This document shows, piece after piece, positions 11,508 to 20,006 of a DNA stretch of 31,336 nucleotides. Numbering within the stretch: the first letter of the stretch is position 1; every line of letters starts with the position of its first letter. The notes under the pieces were generated by a model, which was not told the origin of the DNA, made no database searches, and worked only from the letters and a program-made list of their open reading frames with translations. The DNA comes from Entamoeba invadens IP1 (lineage: Eukaryota > Evosea > Mastigamoebida > Endamoebidae), in contig NW_004440451.1 in assembly GCF_000330505.1 (NCBI RefSeq), positions 30,670-62,005 on the forward strand, in the 5' to 3' direction. The translations under genes and the position numbers were made by a program.

Positions 11508-11902
11508 TTACAAATATGTTTTTTCTTTTAATGGACAATTACTATTGTGGGCGCCTTTAAGCATTCGACTTGATGATGACTATGATGTATGCATTTTTGG
11601 TTTCACTGATATGCGAATAATCCGCTTGTTAAATTTAGGCAATTGCCATGGTGTAACAACACCAACAGAACCCTTGGTTCATTACCCTCTTGATGTATAG
11701 TATTTACTACCATTTCCATGGTATTCATGTATTTATTTAAATGTGACAACTGTTAATATCTTTTTGGTCCCAGCCAAATAGAGGTTGGTATATTTAGAAA
11801 CCAGTTTTCAGTCATTTGATAACCATTGTATGAGACGCTGTCCGAAGTGAGTTTCGCTTCAATAGGAACAAACAGTGTATCTTTATGTAATTGTTTGATC
11901 AT
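11508..11902 (-). pseudogene. Decayed coding block, unknown protein
   Basis: A compositionally complex island in AT-rich DNA. On the minus strand, 11902-11753 encodes 49 residues from an ATG, including HKDTLFVPIEAKL, MTENWFLNIPTSIWLGPKRY, then a stop. After a frame change, 11723-11508 reads YHGNGSKYYTSRG, two stops, TKGSVGVVTPWQLPKF, RISVKPKMHTS, one stop, SSSSRMLKGAHNS, KEKTYL and a final TAA. The density of Trp, Pro and Gly and the even chemistry look like real protein; the stops and frame change show decay. It probably held the C-terminal end of a larger protein, perhaps from a mobile element. Family not identified. Opposite-strand frames are partly open here too, so the strand choice is moderately certain. 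Confidence 0.5.
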
Positions 11903-13024
11903 ATAAAAATGTGTTTTAATATTGTTCTGTGTTTTTTATTTTTGTTATTCCAGTAAAATAGAATATACTTTGAATTGACTTTTGTTGTTTTTCTTCTTTT
12001 TAAGGTAGTATATAATTTTTACCGTATTTTGCTTTTTATAATTAAAAAATTTCTGGTAGTTAAGCCGAAAAACACATTGTACAGTAGAAAATAAAAGTAA
12101 TTGTAATACAAAAAAGAACTATAAATTGTACATTTTTACTATTTTTAAATTATTGTGTTTTTATTATCTACCTTACATTATTAAGTTTTTTTCATATTTT
12201 TTTTAATTTTTATGTTATAATAAATTTTACATTGTTTTAAAAATCTATAAACTTCAATAATACCAGTTAATAATTATACAAAATACCTATTTTTTATTTG
12301 TTTTTTAAAAAATTGTTCGTTTTGATTTTTGATTGAATGGAGTTATTTATAATAATGTCAAAGCAAAAAACATCAAAGATATGCTTTGATAATTAAATAA
12401 AACAATAATATTTGTATATTTTTAATTTTGAGCATTTTATTCCTGTGACTGGAATATAGTTTACAATACAGATGTTTATATAACTTTTATAGTTGGTTTG
12501 AATTATTATTGTTGTTATATTTAAGAATATTATTTCTGTTTATGAATAAGTATTCAAAGAAAAAATGTAGTTTTAATTGGTTTTTTATCTATTACCAAAA
12601 TGGTTTTATCATCATAATTGGACAAAACTTTTATTTCTTATTGATTTTTATATTTAGACTGTGAACATAATGCTCATTTTAAAACCTAAACATCGCTTTT
12701 AACTTGTTTCATCACCAACATATATAAGTTGTATACATTTGAACTTCGAAATATTTAAAAATACGTTTAAACAACAAATGTAAACAACGTTTTTTTTGAA
12801 AAACATGTTGTTTCAAATTAAAATTTCATCAAGTTTTATAAAGTTAAATATAATTAGACAGCCTTTGTTTCTGAAATGCTTTTCAAACATATAAATTAAT
12901 TGTCAAATTTGACTTCATTTAATAAAACAATTTAAAATATTTTATAGCATGTAACGCTAATATCAAGTTCATACTTATCGACATTTTTTGTATATCGTAT
13001 TGTTTTTAGGCAACAAAGTTAAAT
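11903..13024. other. Intergenic, AT-rich, no supported feature
   Basis: Long A/T runs with stops in all frames. I found no extension of the decayed block upstream of 11902 on the minus strand and no RNA-like structure. Confidence 0.5.
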
Positions 13025-13189
13025 ATGAAAAACCTTATGGAATTACTTGTATTTTTTTATTTTTTAATCTGTATATTTATAACTAAAACTTGTGGCAGAC
13101 GTATTTTTGTTGATTCTGTTGATAATTGGACTCATTATAGAATCCTCAATATCAACAATTACCGTATGACTTTAATAATTAGTGTATGA
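13025..13189 (+). CDS. Possible small secreted protein or first exon with signal peptide
   Basis: 54 codons from ATG to TGA. Residues 1-23 are a strong signal peptide (Lys-Asn start, hydrophobic LLVFFYFLICIFI, then TKTC). The remainder (RRIFVDSVDNWTHYRILNIN) is polar with Trp and Tyr and does not look random. A splice-acceptor-like TTTATTTCAG lies 58 nt downstream (ends 13246), so this could be exon 1 of a larger, now lost gene. No typical GTTTGT donor is present. It may equally be a chance ORF, since hydrophobic N-termini arise easily in T-rich DNA. Confidence 0.3.
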   Translation: MKNLMELLVFFYFLICIFITKTCGRRIFVDSVDNWTHYRILNINNYRMTLIISV

Positions 13190-13740
13190 ACATATTGAAC
13201 ATATATAGTGTTTATAAATATATCTCATCTTTTAAATTTATTTCAGCGCCTTACCTTTTTGGATGATGAATAATTGTAATGAAAAGTCGGTTTTTTAATT
13301 AAAAAGTGTTTGTTCCAATCATTTCAATTTGTCAAAAAAATAGTTATCAATATTATTGGTTTACTATAACAACCAATTTATATAAATTTACATGTCAATG
13401 AATATTAATTCTGTAAAGTGTAAGTACTTTTTCTTTCCACAACTAAATTCGTTAATTGTGAAAATCGGAGAGTCTAGTACAAGTACGTTCTAGACATTTA
13501 ATAATACTAGTGTTGTATTATATCATTTATACATTTTAAATATAAATAATAAATGTATTTAAATTTAAATGTTGCAGACAATAATGTCACTTTTAACTTA
13601 TATTTTTTGTATAACAATTCAAAAGTCTGCACTCAAATTAAGAACACAAAATGTGGCGTTAAATTTTGTTTTGAAAGTATAAAATATCAATTAAAGACAA
13701 TCTAATTTATTTAAACTTAATGGTGTCAAGAAAATAATAA
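13190..13740. other. Intergenic, AT-rich, up to the transposon insertion
   Basis: Apart from the acceptor-like site at about 13237-13246, I see no gene or repeat pair in this stretch. Confidence 0.5.
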
Positions 13741-13742
13741 TA

Positions 13743-14172
13743 CAGTGCTCATTGGTTTCAAATCGATAATATTTTTTAATAAATCGATTATGTTTTTATA
13801 TTTTCGACAGTATTTTTTATGGTTTATATTGTATTTAATGAATTATATTACTTTTAATGAAATAGACTGTGTTTTTTATAAATTATATAGCATTTAATGA
13901 AAGTGATTATATTTGTTATAAATTATATGGCATTTTTCTAATTTATACAACATTTTTAGTAAAATCAATAGTTTTTTTCTAAAATATATAGGATTTTTGA
14001 TAACTTATATAACTTTTGTTTGAAAATATTTTGCTTTTTTTACAAATTATTGGATATTCCCGAATATTAGGAATAAAAATACACATAATAAGCAAGTTAT
14101 TATTTGTTAAAAATACTTAATATGTAACTATATTTATACTATTATATAACTAAATTTTAATCTATTTTTATT
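13743..14172 (+). repeat. Left terminal inverted repeat of the mariner element (430 bp)
   Basis: Reverse complement of 15737-16166. The match stops at 14172 (next base A against T). The arm contains short direct motifs such as AAATTATAT.GCATTT, repeated at about 13875 and 13918. Confidence 0.92.
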
Positions 14173-14364
14173 ATTTATTTTAATACAAATTTTCACAATT
14201 ATGACACATAATACAAATAATAAATTTATAATATAACTTTATCAATAATTATTACAAATATTTTATTATTGAATATATAATTATATATATTATATATTAT
14301 ATATATCATTATAATAGACTAATAAATGAACTATATTAACCATACATTGTTTAAAAACATTTGA

Positions 14365-15663
14365 TTAAATATTTTCTTGGTTGTACACTCGAGGCCACAC
14401 AATTTCCCTAACATTTTCAAAACAACTTTGGCACTCTTCTGGTTTAATAGTTAAAAAACCATCTCTGATTTTTTCAAGAAAATTTTCGATGCCATTCCAA
14501 GTCCTCACATTTTTTTCAACCCTACTTTTCCAGATCCCAAATATATTTTCAATTGGGTTTAGTGCTGGTGAGTACGCAGCATTAAATACGACAGTGTGGT
14601 TTGTATTATCTAGCATTCTTCTCATAGTGTTGTGAATATCACAATTATCCACCCAAAAAACGCATTGTCTCTGTTTTAAATCATACTCATGAATTAGGTA
14701 CCGGAAGTAGTCTTCGAACGAATTTAACGTGTTTGTTCCACAAACCACATTGCAATAAGAGAGTCCGTCACAATCAACTGCGCATATGGAGGTGAGGCGA
14801 AGACCACCTTTTGATTTTGTGATGAAGGCTTCCTTCCCTCTAACTGACCAGCCATATGCAGGAGTTGATGCTACAGTCCAACTGGTTTCATATATACAAA
14901 CCCAACGTGCTCCACCTGTTATATAACCCCTTAGAGTGTTTACTGCTGCAATTCTTTTTTCTTTATTATCTGGCGTGTTGCTTGTTGGCCCTCTTGTCTT
15001 TGTTCTTTTGAAAGAAAAAATAGGGACTTCTCTCTCTTCACCTGTTGCTGTTTTACCAGTCATGAAATTTCCAATTGATGATATCGAAGGTGCATAAAGA
15101 TCAATGTCCTCTTTAGTAACAGCAACCTTGGATATTTTTGGAATATCCAAAATGATTTCGTCAACATCTTCTTCTTCGCGTAATTTTTCTTCTTGTGCTA
15201 TCATTTTTCTAATTGAAGTTATTTTTGTTGTTGTGTCTTCTTTAATAGCTTTTTCTACCAATTTTTGAAAAGGTAAAGTACGGCTTTGTCTTCTATAATG
15301 ATTTTTTGGATATATTGATATCCCTTTTCTTAACATTGAAAGATACTTTTCAATGTTTATTTTTTTAATCCCAATTATTTCTGAATATCGTGAAGCATTC
15401 ATGTTATCACCATTTTTACTCCATAGTTCAACCAAAGAATCTCTTTGATCAATTGTAACACGAGAATAAGGTCGTGTATTTGTTTTCTTCTTTTTTGAAT
15501 CCAATTTTCGGGGCCGACCCCGTGATCTTTTTTAAAGAGGTGGGATATCTTGATGGGGCAACATTACAGGTTGTACAGGTTGCCCTTGCATGGATAATGG
15601 TGCATTTTCATGATAGTCGTTTCTTGCTCCTGGATCTCTTCTGTCGATATAATCCAATTGCAT
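14365..15663 (-). pseudogene. Tc1/mariner/IS630-type transposase, disabled
   Basis: The natural frame starts at ATG 15663-15661 (MQLDYIDRRDPGAR) and has 433 codons, but TAA at 15534-15532 interrupts it at codon 44. Directly after comes an AT-hook (SRGRPRK, codons 47-53), then a helix-turn-helix-like DNA-binding region (about codons 70-115) and the catalytic core. Core landmarks: WVCIYETSW, where the first catalytic Asp is expected before Glu but Tyr is found (codon 258, 14892-14890); FWVDNCDIHN with the second Asp (codon 339); YSPALNPIEN with the catalytic Glu (codon 372), a D-E spacing of 32 residues. Family knowledge: this core cuts and joins TIR ends in the nucleus. Two defects, nonsense and lost Asp, make it very unlikely to be active. 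Without an upstream start, translation could begin only at an internal Met, losing most of the DNA-binding part. Confidence 0.85.
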
Positions 15664-15736
15664 GATATCATTTTTGCCCGTTATTTAAATATACATAATT
15701 ATGTTAAAAAAATATCCTCATTGTGAAGAGGTTCTA

Positions 15737-16166
15737 AATAAAAATAGATTAAAATTTAGTTATATAATAGTATAAATATAGTTACATATTAAGTATTTTT
15801 AACAAATAATAACTTGCTTATTATGTGTATTTTTATTCCTAATATTCGGGAATATCCAATAATTTGTAAAAAAAGCAAAATATTTTCAAACAAAAGTTAT
15901 ATAAGTTATCAAAAATCCTATATATTTTAGAAAAAAACTATTGATTTTACTAAAAATGTTGTATAAATTAGAAAAATGCCATATAATTTATAACAAATAT
16001 AATCACTTTCATTAAATGCTATATAATTTATAAAAAACACAGTCTATTTCATTAAAAGTAATATAATTCATTAAATACAATATAAACCATAAAAAATACT
16101 GTCGAAAATATAAAAACATAATCGATTTATTAAAAAATATTATCGATTTGAAACCAATGAGCACTG
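15737..16166 (-). repeat. Right terminal inverted repeat of the mariner element (430 bp)
   Basis: Reverse complement of 13743-14172, identical by eye, ending in AATGAGCACTG before the flanking TA. Confidence 0.92.
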
Positions 16167-16226
16167 TATTCTAATGTAATGTATCAAAACATTGTTATAA
16201 AAAGTTAATTAATTTACGTTTTAATT

Positions 16227-16321
16227 TTATTTTTTCTCCTCCTTCTTTTCAGTGGCAGCAGCTTTTGTTGTTGCTTCCTTTGGTACAGTAGCAGCTTCTT
16301 TTTTGCTCATTTCTTTGGCAT
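16227..16321 (-). pseudogene. Lys/Ala/Glu-rich mini-ORF, copy 1
   Basis: From ATG at 16310 it encodes 27 residues (MSKKEAATVPKEATTKAAAT then EKKEEKK). An earlier ATG at 16321 gives MPKK then TGA, out of frame with the rest. The homologous copy at 16763 starts MPKKKEKKG, so the 16321 ATG is probably the ancestral start and this copy has a frameshift. A real 27-residue peptide is possible but less likely. No function can be assigned; Lys/Ala-rich N-termini occur on many ribosomal and nuclear proteins. Confidence 0.4.
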
Positions 16322-16762
16322 GTTAAATTAATGATTTAAAAATAATTTTTTATTTTTTATTTTACTTTTATTATTGTGCTTATTAACACAGAATATTTGC
16401 TATTTAATTATCAAGATAAACACTGTAACAAATTTTTAATTATTTTTGATGTATCATTTTTTTGTTAACAACGTAATAAATAATAATGTCGATTGAGTAA
16501 TCAGTATACATATATAATCATTTTGTACCTTTTCAATTTATTATAACATTAATAATGTTGAATTGAATGATAAGTTACTTTTAGTTTTTATTTGTTCAAT
16601 TTAAATAAAAATGTTTTTGTTTTATTAATTTATTGAATAAACAATTTGTTTTGTTTGATAAGGTTACAAAAAAACTTTTGTTGTAAAGTTTTGTTGAAGA
16701 ACTACAATAATCTGTTCTATTTAAGTCGAGTTTGGACTGTTTTTTTTCAATCGTTAATACAC
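16322..16762. other. Spacer between two divergent Lys-rich mini-ORFs
   Basis: About 440 bp of AT-rich DNA between the heads of the two related mini-ORFs. It contains no convincing promoter words or inverted repeats beyond the two coding ends. Confidence 0.4.
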
Positions 16763-16859
16763 ATGCCAAAGAAGAAAGAAAAGAAGGGGAGCCGCTGCTT
16801 CACCAAAGGAAGTAACACCCAAAGCTGAAGACACCGAAAAGAAGGAGGAGTATATTTAA
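16763..16859 (+). pseudogene. Lys/Ala/Glu-rich mini-ORF, copy 2
   Basis: ATG at 16763 reads MPKKKEKKG. One extra G in GGGG (about 16787-16790) shifts the frame. Removing it in thought, the next residues are AAASPKEVTPKAEDTEKKEE, then YI and a stop at 16857-16859. This aligns with copy 1 (PKE.TTKA, EKKEE), so the two are related and both frame-broken. Both stop at the same place after EKKEE, which suggests copies of a first exon or N-terminal piece of a larger gene rather than full genes. Confidence 0.4.
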
Positions 16860-17853
16860 AGTGTGATTAATAAATTTATTATCAATGTTATGTTTTTGTA
16901 ACACAAAGTTTAATGGTTTTATTTTATCTTATTAACCATGTTATAAAATAATTTAAAACTGAAAATAACGTCACATGTGTTTATACACCTTTTAAAGATT
17001 TATTCAAATTACCATGTAAATGATATTTTTTAAAAAACATATTTGAAGCTTATATTCTCGTTAAATATTTTTATTAAGTTTTATAATTAAAAAACAGAAA
17101 ATATTTTTTAAATAACATATGAATAATTGAATTACAAAAAAATATAAAACATGAAATAATGTTCAACAATTATAATAAGAGACTCAACTGAAAAAATTAA
17201 TTGTTGGATTAACAATGATTTATAAAAGAGTTTATAAGCAACGTTTATTATAAATGTCCACTAATGTAATTATTAGAAATGTTTTTTGAAATAAGTGAGA
17301 ATTTAACAATCATATTTTTAATTATGGTTATTAAAACTTTTCAGTAAAACTATTTCGATTGTTTTACTGAAATATTTAAATTAAGGTTGCACTTTAAAGA
17401 ATAAAAAGTTTTATTTTATTTTTCTTCTTTTTTTTAATCAGTCACCCTCTTCGAAGGTTTCCAAAATCACAATCCTAATTACTTAAGTCACCATTTAATA
17501 ATCAAAATGTTCATTTTCTTTTATAAATTCGTACGTTATAATATAACATTTTTGGCAATAATTATTATTAAAACGTCTAGCCTTATTTTTGCAAAAGTAT
17601 TATGTGTTTTATCTAAAACTATATAATAAATTTATAAAACAACTCTGTACAATAAACAAAACTATTTTTATTTTATGTTTTTAATAATTGGATTTAAATA
17701 TTGTTATTTATCTTTAACCCTAAAAGATAAAAAAAGTGAATCATTACTATATAATATTTTTATTATAAATTATAATTCACTCATCGAGTTTTCGTGAACT
17801 ATACATAATTAATAGAAATTATAAACTATTGAACCCTGCCACATCACGATATG
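16860..17853. other. Intergenic, AT-rich, no supported gene
   Basis: A/T runs throughout. One short island near 17438-17475 on the minus strand ends an open frame (IVILETFEEGD, stop 17438-17440) directly after a TTAG acceptor-like site. It is too short to call. Confidence 0.5.
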
Positions 17854-17862
17854 TATATAAAG
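17854..17862 (+). promoter_or_regulatory. TATA-like element of the U2 snRNA gene
   Basis: TATATAAAG, about 27 nt before the first base of U2. With the preceding G it nearly matches the Entamoeba GTATTTAAAG core element. A GC-richer stretch further upstream (GAACCCTGCCACATCACG, 17831-17848) could be a proximal snRNA element; that part is inference. Confidence 0.5.
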
Positions 17863-17880
17863 AACGGTAAATTACATTCA

Positions 17881-18063
17881 ATCCTTCTCGGCCTTTATGG
17901 CTTTGATCAAGTGTAGTATCTGTTCTAGCAAGCTTAATATCTTGCTCACCTCTACGGAGGTGCAAATATTAAACAATTTTTGCGCTGGGGTTTAGTCGTG
18001 TTGAGGCTTGCCAAAGACACGACTAGACAAGAATGTGCTTGGCTACGGCCATGTCGCATTCGC
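17881..18063 (+). ncRNA. U2 spliceosomal snRNA
   Basis: The 5' end ATCCTTCTCGGCCTTTATGG is the conserved U2 start. The branch-point-recognition sequence GTGTAGTATC (17911-17920, GUAGUA core) is intact. Stem IIa is AGCAAG/CTTGCT (17927-17932 with 17941-17946). Stem IIb is CACCTC/GAGGTG with a TACG loop (17947-17962). The Sm site AATTTTTG is at 17975-17982. Stem III is TAGTCGTGT/ACACGACTA (17993-18001 with 18017-18025). Stem-loop IV is GAATG/CATTC with an inner GGC/GCC around a TACG loop (18031-18061). The 3' end is placed just after stem IV and is approximate. The product pairs with intron branch sites, consistent with the intron at the left of the window. Confidence 0.95.
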
Positions 18064-18242
18064 CCTCTATTTAACTTTATTATATTTTTTATTATATATT
18101 AACTTTTTATAGTCCATTTGAATTTATTTCAATAAACTATTTTTTATAATAATATATTTATAAAAATTAATACACCACAATTCTATTATTTAATAATATA
18201 TTATTATAAAATTAATAATTAAAGAAAGTCAATAAATTACTC

Positions 18243-19058
18243 TTACTCCAGCCAGAAGTCATCCTTTACGATACTTTCTTTGATCTTGTCAATGTACTGC
18301 TCGAATTCTTGGCTAACTAACACTTTGAACATCTTAACAGGTGTGTCTTCAACGAATTTAATAACTCTAATGATTTTATCTGTTAATTTCTTATCTTTGG
18401 TATAGTTTTCGATCTTCTCATAAAGATCAGTGTAGATTTGATTGAAATTTTCTTGAGTACTTTCAAATCTTGTTCTGATCCTATTGTTCTCTTTTTCTTC
18501 ACACACCATGAGTTCAAATTGGTAAATGTGTTCCGATACATAGCAACAATCAAAATTATCACAGACCTTGTCCAAGAGGTCTTCGGCTTGAAAATTTTTG
18601 AAAGTGAAATACAAATTTGAAACTTGATGAATTTTATCTTTGTTTGGAAGAACTTCAAGACGGTGCGTGTAGATGTTTTGCTCACCAATGTACTTCACAA
18701 AAACGTCGACGATTTCTGGAGTCACAGTGACGTCTTCAAATTCGACTCTGAAACGTGTATAAATATATGCATATTGCGACAAGAGATTTTTGTTATTATT
18801 ACATAATATGACAATTAATTCTTCGATGTTTTGATACAGTTGTAGAATGTCTTCTTCCTCTTTTTTAAATTCAGGACTTTCAGTAATTGTTTTTTTCTTT
18901 CGGTCATATAAACTTTGATTTTTAATATGTTGGTGTTGTTCCCAAGCCGTTTCAATTAATTTGCGTTGCTCAAAGGCAAGTTTCACTTCATTTTCAGCTT
19001 TTCTATACTCTTCATCTTTCTCTATCAACACGGGAATTGACTTTTGTTACTTCGGCAT
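18243..19058 (-). pseudogene. Unknown Glu/Lys-rich, partly coiled-coil protein, nonsense at codon 4
   Basis: The frame encodes about 268 residues after the interruption: a charged helical N-terminal part (EKDEEYRKAENEVKLAFEQ), a central part with EEDILQLYQNIEELIVILC, and a C-terminus FVEDTPVKMFKVL ... DDFWLE. No signal peptide or membrane segment; probably cytoplasmic. The only ATG that precedes the conserved-looking frame is at 19058-19056 (MPK), but codon 4 is TAA (19049-19047), followed in the same frame by QKSIPVLIEKDEE. So the gene is broken by one base change, or it starts in an upstream exon I cannot see, or the base is a sequence error. The body has no further defects, which suggests a recent loss. 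Family not recognised. Confidence 0.6.
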
Positions 19059-19101
19059 TGTTTCTTTCAATTTACGAGTTTGACGTCTTTATATTTGTGA
19101 G

Positions 19102-19157
19102 ATATGTTTCATACTTTTCATCCCAAAAAGAAATGGGATGAAAAGTATGAGGCATAT
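19102..19157. repeat. Long perfect hairpin upstream of the 18243-19058 gene
   Basis: A 15-bp perfect inverted repeat (CATACTTTTCATCCC, 19110-19124, with its complement at 19135-19149) and a 10-nt loop. A second helix, ATATG/CATAT (19102-19106 with 19153-19157), extends it beyond a 3/3 internal loop. It lies 44-100 bp before the start codon. Confidence 0.85.
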
Positions 19158-19796
19158 TCCATACAAAAGAAACAATTGCTTTTTAGATATAACTATATTT
19201 ATAGTATAATTTATAGTATTATATTCCAATTGAATCGATGAGTTTACATGTTTGTTTGAATAGTTATATTTTAGTTGTTAAATCTGAGTTATACAATTTA
19301 TGATAATAGATAGAGTATTATATTAATATATTTTTAGTGCTTAGCAGTTTGTGAACAGAAGTGTTTTCCTATTTTTTTCAAACTGAAAAAAAATCACATT
19401 TAAGACGTGACCACCGTTAGACTTTTAATTTTTATAACATACAAAAAATAAAGCGTGCATACTTTTTGTGTGTTATTAATGATGCATCAAACGTGGACTG
19501 AAAAAATACAATATTAAAACTAAATCGTGTATTATTTAGAATAACTTTTAGTTTTTGGATTTGAATTTATATTAATATGTATGCGTGTTATAACAATCAT
19601 ATTTTTGGTATTGGAAGGGTTAAAAATGAAAAATATTAACTGTATTATATTGTAAAAATGAAGTTGTCAAAAAAATGTCAGATGATTCTTTTATTTTAAT
19701 TTTATATTTTGGGTGTGTCGAATCATAGGTATTACTGACACTAAGCGAAAAATAGTACCATTTCAACGAACATTTTATGAATCATAAATGTAAAAC
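19158..19796. other. Intergenic, AT-rich, no supported gene
   Basis: Between the hairpin and the palindrome cluster I see only short frames and A/T runs. Confidence 0.5.
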
Positions 19797-19872
19797 GTTG
19801 TCGTAATATTATAATATTACGACAACCGATATTTAATCGGTAAATATCATATTATTATGATATTTACCGATT
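19797..19872. repeat. Cluster of palindromes (three hairpin-forming units)
   Basis: 19797-19826 is a perfect 30-bp palindrome with no spacer (GTTGTCGTAATATTA and its complement). 19826-19840 is CCGAT-ATTTA-ATCGG. 19835-19872 has 17-bp arms (AATCGGTAAATATCATA and complement) with a 4-nt loop. The last two overlap, so they are alternative structures. The cluster ends about 135 bp before the LRR gene start. Confidence 0.85.
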
Positions 19873-19978
19873 TTTAAACAGTTTATTTTTCATTCAATAT
19901 TATTCAAAACGTCAATAAAAAATTATAATTTCTAGTTTTATATTTAAATACTGGTTATCTTAAAACTGAAAATATAAA

Positions 19979-19996
19979 TATTTAAAATAACGAACT
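19979..19996 (+). promoter_or_regulatory. Core promoter words of the LRR gene
   Basis: TATTTAAAA (19979-19987) matches the Entamoeba TATA-like element, and CGAACT (19991-19996) matches the GAAC element. The ATG follows 10 bases later, giving a short leader. Confidence 0.5.
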
Positions 19997-20006
19997 GTGA
20001 AATTAA

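Larger units (their letters stand above)
13743..16166. mobile_element. Tc1/mariner-type DNA transposon, 2,424 bp
   Basis: Both ends begin CAGTGCTCATTGGTTTC in opposite orientation and are flanked by TA (13741-13742 and 16167-16168), the target-site dinucleotide of the Tc1/mariner superfamily. The terminal inverted repeats are 430 bp each and identical by eye over their whole length. Between them lies one minus-strand transposase gene. The TIRs make up about 35 percent of the element, far longer than the 20-30 bp of many mariners. The right end lies about 60 bp beyond the 3' end of a Lys-rich mini-ORF at 16227-16310. Identical arms indicate recent transposition or gene conversion. Confidence 0.93.

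Noticed and set aside
11566..11610. C/D-box snoRNA-like motif (TGATGATGA ... CACTGA with ATTCG/CGAAT ends)
   Set aside because: Box C to box D distance of about 40 nt is too short for a eukaryotic guide, and no C'/D' pair is seen. The block is better read as decayed coding sequence.
11640..11690. ACAGAA word, considered as RNase P or MRP RNA core
   Set aside because: No matching upstream CR-I/P4 strand; a single hexamer is not evidence.
11480..11700. Plus-strand open frame without ATG (LRLDDDYDVCIFGF type reading, stop 11700)
   Set aside because: Also open, but the minus strand gives several consecutive protein-like segments across a wider span and a natural C-terminal end; kept as the alternative reading.
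15474..15665. Plus-strand 63-codon ORF
   Set aside because: Shadow of the N-terminal transposase frame, which has an AT-hook and a natural ATG on the minus strand.
16646..16828. Plus-strand 60-codon ORF
   Set aside because: Begins at TTG in A/T DNA and only overlaps the Lys-rich copy 2 that begins at the internal ATG 16763.
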